From Pseudaestuariivita rosea (lineage in GTDB: Bacteria; Pseudomonadota; Alphaproteobacteria; Rhodobacterales; Rhodobacteraceae): a stretch of 64,000 nt of DNA. The stretch is from assembly GCF_017592335.1 (NCBI RefSeq), contig NZ_JACNMP010000011.1:50997-114996 (forward strand), given 5' to 3'. Positions 44,406-54,161 of this stretch are shown in pieces. Within the stretch, counting starts at the first letter, position 1. Each line of letters opens with the position of its first letter. A model generated the notes under the pieces. That model worked only from the letters and a program-made list of their open reading frames with translations. It had not been told where the DNA came from and did not search any database. Both the position numbers and the translations under genes were made by a program.

Positions 44406-46118
44406 TTATTGAAAGGTCTCGTTTGTTGTGATGTCGAAGCCACCAGGCCACTGGATTTCATAGTTGAACGCAATCTTGCGCGTTTGACCTGGGGTCAGCT
44501 CAAATGTCCAGGATTGCACGCCGCGTTTGCCATCGACGTCGGTTTCTGATGGGCGAGGGTTGGCGTTGATCGTGACTTCGAGGTCTTCGTTTTCCGAGTA
44601 GGGCGCGCGGTCAAAGATCGTTACCGGCAGTGCGTATGGCAACAGGCTTTCGGCGGTGATCTCGAGTCGTTCATTCAGGCGGTTGGTTGTGCCGATGATA
44701 CCGAAGTCGCCCTGTTCCTTTTCCAGTACGCGGCGTTCGATCTTAAGGCCATCCAGCGTACCGAAGGGCAGTGTGGTGTCTGCCCCTGCGGCCACCAGCG
44801 ATATCTGAAAATCACCTACGAAGGTGCCATCGCGGAAGAGCGACGCGGTGCCCGGTAGGATGGGGCCCGCGAAGTCATTTGTGTAGGCTGCATAAAGATA
44901 GGCATTTGTATCGTAAACCGGCGTGCTGCGCGCCAGAAGCCCGACATTTGAAGTGCGTTTGTCAATACTGATTTGCCGCACCGTGCTGTCACCAGCGATG
45001 TCGATGCGACCAGGGATCTGGTAGGATACTGTTTGACCTTCGATCTGGATCACCGAGTTGATGGGTTTGGCAAACATTTGTATTTCTTGATCTTCCATCA
45101 GCATTTCGGCCTGGGCGCGGCTGATCCCTTTATCGGTCTCCATACTAATCTGGGGCGTGCGATTGCTTTTGACTGTGCCAACGTTATACATGCTGGCCTG
45201 TATCGCGCGAATGTCCGGCATTCCAACACGGTTTGACGGGCGCGCGGTGGATAGGGTCAGGGCAATGTCATCCCAATCTTCGTCGGTCTGTTGATAGACG
45301 CGGACGTGGCGTTCAATCTCTAGCGTCGATGTTTCGCCTTGGGTCAGGCGCAGGTCATAGACCGGTTCCCATCCCGCCCAAGGCACGCGGTATTCCAGAG
45401 ACAAAGTTCCGGTCACTGCGGTATCTGCGGTGATGTCGATGGTCGCTATGGATCGTGGCGGTGCGGGGAGTTGCGCTGCTTGCAGGCTTTGGCTCAGCTT
45501 GTTCAGTTCGTCCTGCAGCGCGGTCATCGCGCGGTTGTTTGCGTCGATGTCCTGTGCGGCCCTGTTCCGTTCGGTCAGAGCCACCTGGGTTTGCTGTGCC
45601 AGAACATCGATCGCCTGGGCCCAGGTTTCAAGCCCGGTGCCCTGATGTTCAAGCGTATCGACCATATCCTGTGGTTCGCGTGTCATCAGTTGTTCGATGA
45701 AGCGAAGGCGTGTGTCGGCGACGGTGATCTGCGCCTCGAATCCTTTTCGTTCAAATTGCAGCTCGCGCATCTGTGCCTCGGCCTGTTCGATCTGAGCCTC
45801 AATTTCTTGCCGCTGTGGGGACGTGCCATCGTCGGTGGGCGGCAGACGGTCGACCCGGTGGTCGACGGACAAAATGGTGAAAGCAGCATCGCCCGCGCCA
45901 GAAACACGCAGGCTTGAGGCATCGAAATTCAGGGGCAGATCGTCGATGATGATGGTGTGGCTGCCTGTGTCAGAGGAAAACTCAGCCGTTCGCACCACCG
46001 TTGCGCCGGATGGATAAAGTGTGGCAGCCGTTACATCGCTGCTGCTCAGGATATCGTCGGCCAAAGCAGGCGCTGCCATGGCAAGGGCTGAAACGGAAAG
46101 TGTAAGAAAATGGCGCAT
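44406..46118 (-). CDS. DUF4139 domain-containing exported protein
   Basis: Protein of 570 aa. A signal peptide (MRHFLTLSVSALAMAAPALA) leads to an N-terminal DUF4140-like domain (VTAATLYPSGATVVRTAEF), a coiled coil (about residues 100-220, EIEAQIEQAEAQMRELQ) and a C-terminal DUF4139 region (LEYRVPWAGWEPVYDLRL, WTFELTPGQTRKIAFNYEI). Members are sometimes called mucoidy-inhibitor-like, but the function is unknown. A periplasmic location is inferred. It stands alone and converges on dxs. Confidence 0.85.
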   Translation of the reverse strand: MRHFLTLSVSALAMAAPALADDILSSSDVTAATLYPSGATVVRTAEFSSDTGSHTIIIDDLPLNFDASSLRVSGAGDAAFTILSVDHRVDRLPPTDDGTSPQRQEIEAQIEQAEAQMRELQFERKGFEAQITVADTRLRFIEQLMTREPQDMVDTLEHQGTGLETWAQAIDVLAQQTQVALTERNRAAQDIDANNRAMTALQDELNKLSQSLQAAQLPAPPRSIATIDITADTAVTGTLSLEYRVPWAGWEPVYDLRLTQGETSTLEIERHVRVYQQTDEDWDDIALTLSTARPSNRVGMPDIRAIQASMYNVGTVKSNRTPQISMETDKGISRAQAEMLMEDQEIQMFAKPINSVIQIEGQTVSYQIPGRIDIAGDSTVRQISIDKRTSNVGLLARSTPVYDTNAYLYAAYTNDFAGPILPGTASLFRDGTFVGDFQISLVAAGADTTLPFGTLDGLKIERRVLEKEQGDFGIIGTTNRLNERLEITAESLLPYALPVTIFDRAPYSENEDLEVTINANPRPSETDVDGKRGVQSWTFELTPGQTRKIAFNYEIQWPGGFDITTNETFQ

Positions 46119-46221
46119 GTCGGTGTCCCTTTGTTTATTTCTTGATTTTATGACGCGTGTGGCGCGCTGTTTCTTGGAAATGGCATGAATTTTGGATTTC
46201 CGTGACTTTTCCTGCCTACTA

Positions 46222-46383
46222 TCACGGCTGCAGATTGAGCACTATCCAGATTTCCACCCATTTCTTGGAGTTTAGTAGCGGCCAATCCTTCTGCGCAACA
46301 CTTAAGTAAGCCCGTCCATTAGGACGATGGGGGTCGTCTCTGTAAGTGCCATCAACTAATTCGCTAAGCTGTTCCGGATTCAT
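46222..46383 (-). pseudogene. possible gene fragment, C-terminal
   Basis: Open frame from ATG 46383 (53 aa) that reads like protein (NPEQLSELVDGTYRDD, NSKKWVEIWIVLNLQP). The same frame is open a little further upstream (DPITGYTAWALSGA), then meets a stop at about 46430. Unrecognised. It may be the tail of a gene broken by the IS remnant to its right. Confidence 0.3.
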
Positions 46384-46560
46384 CGCCCCACTTAGCGCCC
46401 ATGCAGTATACCCGGTTATGGGGTCAAAAGAACATGCGGTTTACGACGCTGTACTGTACCGTCTCAAAGCAAATGACAGCTGGCCCGGCAAATCTGAACA
46501 GGTGAGTTAGGTGGATTTTCTGCTCCTGATCCGGCAGCGTGGCGGTACGAAGGGGCGAAA

Positions 46561-46855
46561 ATGACGAGACGACCGCGATAGAACCACAGCCCTGCTTTCA
46601 AGGCAAAAGTCGCATTGGCGGCTTTCGACGCCGCTGGCCGAGGCCAAGATCCGCATCAGCATGCATGGCAAGGGCGTGTGTCGGGGCAATGTCTTTGTCG
46701 AGCGGCTCTGGCGCACGATCAAATACGGGGAAGTCTATCTGCGCGCCTATGGCAGCGTCGCGGCCGCCTGCGAAAGCCCGGCCCGGTACCTGACATTTTA
46801 CAACGCGAGGCGGCCACATTCATCGCGGGACGGGCAGACGCGCGATCAGGCATAA
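46561..46855 (+). mobile_element. IS3-family transposase remnant
   Basis: ATG 46561 starts an OrfA-like N terminus (NHSPAFKAKVALAAF) that already carries a TAG at codon 7. The other frame from about 46637 gives the C-terminal part of the OrfB integrase core: ISMHGKG, NVFVERLWRTIKYGEVYLRAYGS and YLTFYNARRPHSS, ending TAA. The middle of both genes is missing, so the element is an internally deleted, inactive copy. Confidence 0.8.
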
Positions 46856-46989
46856 CTCAACCCGTCGTCACCAATCTCGGTGGCGACATAACCGAGCGGG
46901 AAATCCACTTTCGAAACGGCTTCAAGCTCTTCAGACAAATCGAGCCGCTTCTCAAAATCCACCATTGTTTGAGAACGCAAATAATTCAT
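46846..46989 (-). pseudogene. possible gene fragment, N-terminal
   Basis: A 47-aa frame, MNYLRSQTMVDFEKRLDLSE to LGYVATEIGDDGLSYA, stops right at the edge of the IS3 remnant. The composition is protein-like but I recognise no family. It may be the head of the gene whose tail lies at 46222-46383; this is conjecture. Confidence 0.3.
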
Positions 46990-47257
46990 CTACAGTACTG
47001 GCCAGCACTTATCCCTTTCGAATGCAAATGCTTAAGTTTGTGTTCCGCAATAGAGTTTTCGAATAAATCGAGCATTATTATCTCTTGTAAGTTTATAAAA
47101 TTAAATAAAAAACAACTAAAAGTATGAAATATATATTTTCAAAAACAAACCCAATTTCTATTTTGATACTTTAGCGGTATAACACGCAGGGCATCAAAAA
47201 TGACGTCATGCCCCTCGCACTGGCAGCAGATGTGTGCGAAGCACTAAATACAATTTA
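46990..47257. other. AT-rich gene-free stretch
   Basis: Strongly AT-rich in the centre (47060-47180, including AAATTAAATAAAAAACAAC), in contrast with the GC-rich surroundings. No gene, tRNA or clear repeat is visible. It is probably foreign or decayed DNA attached to the IS remnant. Confidence 0.5.
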
Positions 47258-47536
47258 CTATTTAATCTTACCCGAAGGATGGCTGTTTCCCCAGATTTTC
47301 AAGGCATCCTTGGCGACAAGGCGGGTTTCGATCCTGTCCAGTTCCCGCAGTGCGCTGGTTTTATCCCGTGTGCGTGCAAGCGCTTTGTCGAAAGTGCGTT
47401 GCACGGACCCTGGTCGCCAAGGCAAAATTGCGGTGGCCAGCCAAAGGCGCAGTTCCTCGGGCAGGCGGTCGAATTCGCGCATCGGGTCTTTGTCCCGCCG
47501 TTTCATCTTTAGGCCGGTCGCAAGATTTCGGGTCAT
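47258..47536 (-). CDS. small conserved protein (DUF6525-like)
   Basis: Basic 92-aa protein: KMKRRDKDPMREFDRLPEELRLWLATAILPWRP, in two short blocks, then KALARTRDKTSALRELDRIETRLVAKDALKIWG. I associate it with DUF6525 of Rhodobacterales, from memory. Its start shares one base with the stop of the DUF1826 gene, so it is the last gene of the zinc-related operon. The function is unknown. Confidence 0.72.
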   Translation of the reverse strand: MTRNLATGLKMKRRDKDPMREFDRLPEELRLWLATAILPWRPGSVQRTFDKALARTRDKTSALRELDRIETRLVAKDALKIWGNSHPSGKIK

Positions 47537-48174
47537 CAGATTTCGTCTTCCGGGTCGTCCACCGGGTCCAGGACCATGACCGATCGCGTTTCGCCCGTGC
47601 CCTCAATCGGGGGCGAGCGGTGCAGAAGACCGGACTTGGGCTGTGTCGGCCACAGCGTGCCACGCAGCACGATGGGCACGCCGGTCGGCACAGTGGATAT
47701 GCGGGTGGGATCATCGCCATTGGTCGAAATTCCGTATTGCGTCCCGGTGCCGCGATAGGTGCAGACAAGTCGGGCGGTGACGGCATCGATGTGGAACCTG
47801 CGACAGGCATTCGTTGTGACGACATCGAACCGCAGGCGCAGCCATTTTGCGCCCATCAGACCCGCGAAAACATCGGCGAGCGTCGCGACATCATCAATAA
47901 GCTGCGTGCGCTGGGTGCCATCCGGGGTGCCAGACATTTCACAAATGTCCAAGGCCACATTCCGCACCGCATCGGGGCGCACGATCACGCGGGCTTTGGG
48001 CAGTTGATCGGGGGGCAGCGCGTACATCCAGTCCAGCAGGTCGGGTGACATCTGCCGCTGCCAAAGGGCGGCTGCGCAATCGGCCCCGTGGATCGCGGAC
48101 AGGTTTTCAGCCCTGTCCACAGTGCTGACACCCGCTACGGCATCGCGGACAAGCTCGGCCGTGTTAGTGGTCAT
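47536..48174 (-). CDS. DUF1826 domain-containing protein
   Basis: Protein of 212 aa from ATG 48174; the frame extends upstream inside aztD but that part is not family-like. Conserved-looking parts are LRLRFDVVTTNACRRFHIDAVTARLVCTYRG in short segments, TGVPIVLRGTLWP and LLHRSPPIEGTGETRSVMVLDP. His, Cys and Asp in the RFHID and CTYRG region may bind metal. DUF1826 genes are often found with COG0523 GTPases in zinc-limitation regulons, which fits the neighbours. It overlaps aztD by 11 bp. Confidence 0.82.
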   Translation of the reverse strand: MTTNTAELVRDAVAGVSTVDRAENLSAIHGADCAAALWQRQMSPDLLDWMYALPPDQLPKARVIVRPDAVRNVALDICEMSGTPDGTQRTQLIDDVATLADVFAGLMGAKWLRLRFDVVTTNACRRFHIDAVTARLVCTYRGTGTQYGISTNGDDPTRISTVPTGVPIVLRGTLWPTQPKSGLLHRSPPIEGTGETRSVMVLDPVDDPEDEI

Positions 48175-49339
48175 GATCAGCCTCCGCCGCCAGCAGGATA
48201 AGTGACCGGGGTTGGCCGCCCACATCAAGTTGAACGACGGGGTCCAGCGTTTGGGCGTCCAGCAGCACGACGCGGCCCGCGGCCGGATCACTGACCGCCA
48301 CCTGATCCATGGCGACATCCATCATGGGGCGCACAACGCCGCGGTCCATCGAGTAAGCCTCGGTCACGCCAGCAGCCTCGGCCAGGATGCGCCCGGTCAG
48401 CGCCGAAAACCGTATCATCCGCCCATCGGCCAGCATCGCAAAGCCGACCTGGCCGCTGTCATCCAGCGCAAATGACATGCGGGGTGCGGGAAGCTGGGTA
48501 AAGCTGAAATCCCCGGTTTCAGAGGATGGGTCAAAGATCACAATATGCTCGGCCCCGAAATTGCCGATCAGCGCCAGCGTGTTTGCCGGGCTAAGCAGTG
48601 TGCGGACCATCCCGCCATCCGGCGCATCATCGGGATAGGGCAGAAACCGGCTGGTGGGCGGTGTGGCGTTCGTATCAAAGATCGCCACGCCATCTTCGCA
48701 GCCAAAGGCGATAAAGCTGCCAGCCTTGCCTTCGCCATGCAGGTTCAGACAATCGATGCGCGACAGTTCCGTTCCGTTCATATCGACCACGGCCAATGCG
48801 TCGGGCAGGCCCTCACCCATGGGCGCGACTGTCACAATCGTCAGGTCGCCGACCGGCACCGCGACGCCATGATGCGGCCCGCCGGTATCCAGCGTTGCCA
48901 GTGGCGTCAGATCACCCGAGCCTGCGGGCCCGTGAAGTGTGGCCGCGCCAGTGCCGTCCCAAAAGACAGCCACGCGGTCGCTACCCATGTTGAAATGCAC
49001 CGGCGTGTCACCCGTCGCAACGGGCGACAGCACCGCGGGTGTTTCCAGGATCAGGGCGGAATGATCGCCGTGGTCTTCCTCAATCAGCCCAGTGTCAATC
49101 ACCTGCACCTGTCCGGCACTGCGCTGCAGGGCCCAGGCGTGGCGTCCGTCGGGCCCCATGTAAACCCGTGCGGGCGAGGCCAGATCGAAGGTGCGCGTCA
49201 TGCCTTCGCCCGCGGTATCGATCACCGTGATGCGCGGGGCTTCGTTATCGGCGACGATCAGGCGGTATTTGGCATCCGGATCAGCGAATGCCGGGGCGGC
49301 CAGACAGAGCGCGGCCACGGTCGTCAGTATTTGTTTCAT
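48164..49339 (-). CDS. aztD: periplasmic zinc metallochaperone AztD
   Basis: Beta-propeller-like protein of 391 aa with a signal peptide (MKQILTTVAALCLAAPAFA). Repeats of the type DAKYRLIVADNEAPRITVID and YMGPDGRHAWALQRSAGQVQVID mark the blades. A His/Asp-rich loop, EEDHGDHSALI, and a C-terminal AEADHDH are likely zinc sites. AztD of Paracoccus passes zinc to the AztC solute-binding protein of the AztABC importer. No aztABC is in the window. It starts 10 bp after the GTPase gene, with AAGGA overlapping that stop. Confidence 0.82.
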   Translation of the reverse strand: MKQILTTVAALCLAAPAFADPDAKYRLIVADNEAPRITVIDTAGEGMTRTFDLASPARVYMGPDGRHAWALQRSAGQVQVIDTGLIEEDHGDHSALILETPAVLSPVATGDTPVHFNMGSDRVAVFWDGTGAATLHGPAGSGDLTPLATLDTGGPHHGVAVPVGDLTIVTVAPMGEGLPDALAVVDMNGTELSRIDCLNLHGEGKAGSFIAFGCEDGVAIFDTNATPPTSRFLPYPDDAPDGGMVRTLLSPANTLALIGNFGAEHIVIFDPSSETGDFSFTQLPAPRMSFALDDSGQVGFAMLADGRMIRFSALTGRILAEAAGVTEAYSMDRGVVRPMMDVAMDQVAVSDPAAGRVVLLDAQTLDPVVQLDVGGQPRSLILLAAEADHDH

Positions 49340-49349
49340 GGTCTGATCC

Positions 49350-50558
49350 TTACGCTGCGGCCTGGCGGCGCCAGATGGGGAAGGGATCGGGCAGATCGGG
49401 CAGGGCGTCGGGTCCGGGCGCCAGATGTTCGGGCAACAGGCATTCGTCCAGTCGGGCCTTTAGCGCGGGCCAGTCGATGCCCGCCCCGATAAAGACGATT
49501 TCCTGCCGTCGGTCGCCCCAGGGGTCCTGCCAATGGGCGGCCATATAGGCGCGCGCGCTTTCATGTTCCGGCCAGCGATCTTTGGGGACCGAGGCCCACC
49601 ATGTGCCAAGCGGCTGGATGCTGGACAAGGCGCCCGCCAGTGAAAATTCAGCCACCCATTCCGGGCGCGTCGCGATCCAGAAGTGCCCCTTGGCCCGGAT
49701 CACGCCGGGCAGTTCGCCGTTCAAAACGCTGAGTATCTTTTCAGGCTCAAACGGTCGCCGCGCACGGTAGACATAGCTGGCGACACCGTATTCTTCGGTT
49801 TCGGGCACGTGGTCGGCAAACCCGTACAGTTCTTTCGCCCACATCGGATGTTCATGCGCCTTTTCGAAATCGAAAAGACCGGTGTCAAGAATGGCCTCTG
49901 CCGCCACATCTGAATGATTTGTTTCGATAATTTTCGCATCCGCGTTCAGGCTGCGAATGATCTTGCGGGCGGCATCGGTGTGTTCGGGTCCGGCATCTGC
50001 AACCTTGTTCAGGATCACGACATCGGCGAACTCGATCTGATCGGTCAGCAGATGGACCAGCGTGCGTTCGTCTTCCTCGCCCATTGTTTCGCCGCGATCG
50101 CGCAGGAAATCGTGGCTGGAATAATCCTTCAGCAGGTTCACCGCATCGACGACGGTGACCATGGTGTCTAGCCGTGACACATCCGACAGGCTGTCGCCGT
50201 ATTCGTCCCGGAAATCAAAGGTCGCCGCGACGGGCAAGGGCTCCGAGATCCCGGTGGATTCGATCAGCAGATACTCAAACCGGCCCTCGGCCGCCAGACG
50301 CCGCACCTCATCCAGCAGGTCATCGCGCAGGGTGCAGCAAATGCAGCCGTTCGACATCTCAACCAAAGTTTCATCGGTACGTGACAGTTCTGTATCGGCG
50401 CGCACCAGATCGGCGTCGATGTTCACCTCGGACATGTCGTTCACAATCACCGCCACACGCCGCCCTTCGCGGTTGTTCAGAACGCGGTTCAGCAGGGTGG
50501 TTTTTCCGGCCCCCAGAAAGCCGGACAGGACAGTAACGGGCAGGCGGCGGTCGGTCAT
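49350..50558 (-). CDS. COG0523 GTP-binding zinc chaperone (CobW/ZigA family)
   Basis: G3E GTPase of 402 aa. Walker A is [16 protein letters not shown], Walker B is near [12 protein letters not shown], the CXCC metal motif is [13 protein letters not shown], and the guanine motif is ILNKVAD. A C-terminal CobW_C domain ([28 protein letters not shown]) follows. Such proteins hand zinc to client enzymes under scarcity. A Zur box lies about 90 bp upstream, and the operon continues with aztD, DUF1826 and a small protein. Confidence 0.9.
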   Translation of the reverse strand: MTDRRLPVTVLSGFLGAGKTTLLNRVLNNREGRRVAVIVNDMSEVNIDADLVRADTELSRTDETLVEMSNGCICCTLRDDLLDEVRRLAAEGRFEYLLIESTGISEPLPVAATFDFRDEYGDSLSDVSRLDTMVTVVDAVNLLKDYSSHDFLRDRGETMGEEDERTLVHLLTDQIEFADVVILNKVADAGPEHTDAARKIIRSLNADAKIIETNHSDVAAEAILDTGLFDFEKAHEHPMWAKELYGFADHVPETEEYGVASYVYRARRPFEPEKILSVLNGELPGVIRAKGHFWIATRPEWVAEFSLAGALSSIQPLGTWWASVPKDRWPEHESARAYMAAHWQDPWGDRRQEIVFIGAGIDWPALKARLDECLLPEHLAPGPDALPDLPDPFPIWRRQAAA

Positions 50559-50644
50559 GCGGTGTTCCTTAATCTGATGGCATCCGCAGGCTTTGTATTT
50601 TCAGATCCAGCCGTGATGCGTGGTTAAGTTTAAAGGAATCATTA

Positions 50645-50659
50645 TGTTATAGCATAACA
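50645..50659 (-). promoter_or_regulatory. Zur box
   Basis: TGTTAT-AGC-ATAACA, a perfect 15-bp palindrome in an AT-rich stretch upstream of the COG0523 gene. It fits the alphaproteobacterial Zur motif and the zinc-related gene content. Confidence 0.72.
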
Positions 50660-50812
50660 ATTTACAAGCCAAACTCGAACATCCCAACCCAAGCATAATT
50701 ATAAAGGTCAAAATTAGATTGAACAATGTTCAAAAAAGTAGGGAAATCCTGACTATCGGTATGCGCAAGAACCCCCGATATTGTCAGATGTGCAAAAATG
50801 AAAGCTATCTGA

Positions 50813-52117
50813 ATGGCCTCAATGTTAACAACCTTTGTCAAACCACGTCCGAACGCGACACTGATCCGGTGTCTTGAACCGGTTAACCGATGGTTTAATC
50901 TGCGGGGCATTCCGGGGTTGCGTGATATTCCTCTGCTCAATCGTGTTCCAGGGGTGCGGGGCCTGACGAACATGCCAAAGATCGATTTTCCTGCGTCGGA
51001 TCAGGCCAGGCTGCGCGATGTTGTGAACCCCGAAACGGCGGCTTTTCTGGCCCCTAATCACCCTGAATTCTTTACCGATTGGATGATCGATAAAGAGATC
51101 ATGGCCAGGCTGAAGGTCAATCCGGGGTGTTGGGCCACGCATACTGTGGTCAACGGCATGGGCAAATACGGGCAGAAATTCTGGCTGGCCAACAACCTGA
51201 TCGCGCAGATCCCCGGCAAAGGTGGCGCCGCGGCAAAGCAGCATTCCATCGAACTGGCCAAACAGGGCGACGGTGTGCTGTTGCACCCCGAAGGCACGGT
51301 GTACTGGGTCGCCGATCAGATCGGCCCGCTGTACCCCGGCGTGGTTGAAATGGCCATGCGCGCCGCAGAAAATCTGGCCGAAAGCGGCGCTGACAGACCC
51401 GTTTATATCGCGCCGTTGATTTACAAATATATGTTTCTGAAAGACGAAACGGCGAACCTGCACCGTGCCATGTCTTATGTGGAAAACGCGCTTGATCTGC
51501 CGACAGGCCGGGCTGAGCGTGACCCAACCCGTAGACTAAGAACGCTTTATTTGAATCTGACACACCGCGTTGCCGCCCGCCATGACATCGCTCTTCCCGA
51601 TGCTGATTTCTGGGGCATGCGCGCGGCTTTGCTGACCGAACTGACGGCGCGTCTGAGTACCGCAATCGACGGTGAGACCGCGCTGGACGATGATCCCTAT
51701 AAAGCCGCTGAAATGTGCCTGAGGCGTTTCAATGCTGCACGGCGCACCAAGGACGACACTCTTTCGAAAGATACGATCCAAATCGCGAAAGATGCGCAAG
51801 AGATCCTGGGCCTTCAGCCCTGGATGTACCCCGACAGTGTCATGACCCAGGAACAGGTGGCCGAGCGTATCCAAAAACTGCGTCTTGATTGGCTGAAACG
51901 CCGGTTCCGCGACAAGGTCCACGCCTTTATCCCGCAACCCGTCGGCCCCCGCTGCGCCCATATCCGCCTGGTGGACCCACTGCAGATCGATGCGAACGCG
52001 GGCAGCCCGGAAATGGGTGACCTTCGCAACATAATGCAAAGCCGCCTGGATGATCTGAACAACGAACTGACCCCGCTGCAGGCTGGTGCAGTGCGACCCA
52101 ATCCATTCCGGGAATAG
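50813..52117 (+). CDS. PlsC-like acyltransferase domain protein
   Basis: Soluble protein of 434 aa with a glycerolipid acyltransferase core near the N terminus: FLAPNHPEFFTDWMID (about residue 80) in place of the usual NHX4D, and LLHPEGTVYWVADQIGPLYPGV (about residue 160) in place of the FPEGT block. A long helical C-terminal part (about residues 240-434, LNLTHRVAARHDIALP) follows. The spacing between His and Asp in the first motif is five residues, not four. Phospholipid or wax-ester-related acyl transfer is possible; the substrate is unknown. ATG 50822 is an alternative start. Confidence 0.7.
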   Translation: MASMLTTFVKPRPNATLIRCLEPVNRWFNLRGIPGLRDIPLLNRVPGVRGLTNMPKIDFPASDQARLRDVVNPETAAFLAPNHPEFFTDWMIDKEIMARLKVNPGCWATHTVVNGMGKYGQKFWLANNLIAQIPGKGGAAAKQHSIELAKQGDGVLLHPEGTVYWVADQIGPLYPGVVEMAMRAAENLAESGADRPVYIAPLIYKYMFLKDETANLHRAMSYVENALDLPTGRAERDPTRRLRTLYLNLTHRVAARHDIALPDADFWGMRAALLTELTARLSTAIDGETALDDDPYKAAEMCLRRFNAARRTKDDTLSKDTIQIAKDAQEILGLQPWMYPDSVMTQEQVAERIQKLRLDWLKRRFRDKVHAFIPQPVGPRCAHIRLVDPLQIDANAGSPEMGDLRNIMQSRLDDLNNELTPLQAGAVRPNPFRE

Positions 52118-52283
52118 GGCTGCAAGCTGCCGTTGATCACCCCTGTCAACAATATCCATACCAAAGATATTATAGACAGGGGTCAGGATCGGCTTCATAT
52201 TGATGAAGTTTGAAAATTGAACTGAACTTAGGGATATTCGCAGTGACAGATGTACAGAACGCCCCTCGACCAGACCGGCCATT

Positions 52284-53393
52284 ATGCGAAATCTGAAACG
52301 CTTTTTAGGTATCTGTCTTGTTCTTGCGATAGCCACGGCTGGCGGTCTTCTTGCCTTCGCCCCACAGGTGCCCATTCTGATGCGCGAAGGCTTTCCGCCC
52401 GATGTCTGGACCGATAACGCGCGCTATGCCCACGTCGAAGGAGTCAATACCGAATATGCAATCCGCGTGCCTGAAATGCCCGCAATTGCCCAAACACGCT
52501 TTGACGCTGCTGGTGGTCGGGCAATGCTGGTCGATCAGGGTGGGACAGTGATTTACGAAAGCTATGGCCAAGGGTTCGGACCAGAGGATCGGCTGAATTC
52601 GTTTTCAATGGTCAAAAGCCTTGTGGGCGCGCTGATTATACGCGCCCTGGCAGATGATCGCATTGCATCGCTTGATGATCCGTTATCGCGCTATCTTGGG
52701 CCGGACGCCCCGGATGTTACGATAAACGAAGCCCTGACCATGACCTCGGGGTTGCTATATAATGGCGAGCCGCCGAAATCTGTTGATGACGCCGGCTTTT
52801 CGCCTCTGGGTCCTTTGGCGCGGCTGCATGTCTATGGCATTGATGCCGTTCTGCCTGATCTGGCCGTCGATCCCGCGGCCAAGGGTCAATTTGCTTATCA
52901 AAGTGTCAATACAGCCCTTTTGGGTGCGGTCCTTGAGGCAACATATGATCAGCCATTGTCGCAGATTCTTTCGGATCTGATATGGAAACCTGCTGGTGCT
53001 GCCACCGCGGACTGGCGGGCCTATTCAAAGGCCGAGGGCGTTTCGGCCTATTGCTGCCTTTATGCGCGCGCTGAAGACTGGCTGCGCGTGGGGCGTTATC
53101 TTTTGAACAATGGAACGCCTGCTGATCCTTTCCTGCCCGAAGATCTGTGGCGCGACTTGATTTTGCCCCAGCTTGAGGCATCGCAGCGGCGACAGGGGGC
53201 TTATGGATGGCATCTGCGGCATGACGTTTTGGATCGTGACGGCGAAAAACTGTCCGGACCATTTGCGTATTTCATGGGCCACGGGGGGCAGATTCTATAT
53301 CTGCTGCCTGATCATGATATCGTTGTCGTGCGTTTTGGGGCGCGACCGCAGCTGTTGCATTCAACTCTGTACGAAGTGTCGCCGCCGGACTGA
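52284..53393 (+). CDS. serine hydrolase, beta-lactamase class C family
   Basis: Protein of 369 aa with a signal anchor or signal peptide (LKRFLGICLVLAIATAGGLLAFAP). The SXXK motif is NSFSMVKSLVGALI (Ser near 108), the second motif is FAYQSVNTALLG (YXS/N) and the third is MGHGGQILYLLP (HGG). It resembles esterase/EstB-like or DD-peptidase-like members rather than a resistance beta-lactamase. The periplasmic substrate is unknown. It stands alone. Confidence 0.85.
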   Translation: MRNLKRFLGICLVLAIATAGGLLAFAPQVPILMREGFPPDVWTDNARYAHVEGVNTEYAIRVPEMPAIAQTRFDAAGGRAMLVDQGGTVIYESYGQGFGPEDRLNSFSMVKSLVGALIIRALADDRIASLDDPLSRYLGPDAPDVTINEALTMTSGLLYNGEPPKSVDDAGFSPLGPLARLHVYGIDAVLPDLAVDPAAKGQFAYQSVNTALLGAVLEATYDQPLSQILSDLIWKPAGAATADWRAYSKAEGVSAYCCLYARAEDWLRVGRYLLNNGTPADPFLPEDLWRDLILPQLEASQRRQGAYGWHLRHDVLDRDGEKLSGPFAYFMGHGGQILYLLPDHDIVVVRFGARPQLLHSTLYEVSPPD

Positions 53394-53516
53394 CCGAGAT
53401 GGATTTTGGCTTTGTGGTCGTCCGATGGATATCTTGGCGCCTTTCATAAAATGCGGAGCATTAAGGTTTGATCTGCGGGCTTGCCCTGACACGGGCTTCG
53501 GGGCATACCGCGTGCG

Positions 53517-54161
53517 ATGGCAAAGCAACTTGATTATCATACGATCCACGAGATTTTCGCGCGTTTTCAAAAGGCTGACCCGGAACCTAAGGGTGAGCTT
53601 GAGCATGTGAACGCCTACACTCTCGTCGTTGCTGTGGCCCTGTCCGCCCAGGCCACCGATGTTGGCGTCAACAAAGCCACCCGCGCACTGTTTCAGGTCG
53701 CCGACACCCCCCAAAAGATGCTTGATCTGGGGGAAGAGCGGCTGATCGAGCATATCAAAACCATCGGGCTTTATCGGAATAAAGCCAAGAATGTCATGAA
53801 GTTAAGCCAGATCCTGGTTGATCAGTATGGCGGTCAGGTCCCTAATTCCCGCGCTGCGTTAGAAGGCTTGCCTGGCGTCGGCCGCAAGACCGCTAACGTC
53901 GTCTTGAACATGTGGTGGCACCACCCCGCGCAGGCCGTCGACACCCATATCTTCCGTGTCGGCAACCGCACTGGCATCGCCGCCGGCAAAGATGTCGTCG
54001 CCGTCGAACGCGCAATCGAAGACCATATTCCTGTTGATTTTCAACAACATGCCCATCACTGGCTGATCCTGCATGGTCGCTATGTCTGCAAGGCGCGCAA
54101 GCCCATGTGCGCCAATTGCCTGATCCGCGATCTGTGTCCTTATGAGGAAAAAACACTATGA
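53517..54161 (+). CDS. nth: endonuclease III
   Basis: DNA glycosylase/AP lyase for oxidised pyrimidines, 214 aa. The helix-hairpin-helix is LEGLPGVGRKTANVVLN with the catalytic Lys, and the catalytic Asp is in AVDTHIFRVGNRTG. The 4Fe-4S cluster motif C-X6-C-X2-C-X5-C is at the C terminus (CKARKPMCANCLIRDLC). Its stop overlaps the next gene by 4 bp. Confidence 0.95.
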   Translation: MAKQLDYHTIHEIFARFQKADPEPKGELEHVNAYTLVVAVALSAQATDVGVNKATRALFQVADTPQKMLDLGEERLIEHIKTIGLYRNKAKNVMKLSQILVDQYGGQVPNSRAALEGLPGVGRKTANVVLNMWWHHPAQAVDTHIFRVGNRTGIAAGKDVVAVERAIEDHIPVDFQQHAHHWLILHGRYVCKARKPMCANCLIRDLCPYEEKTL

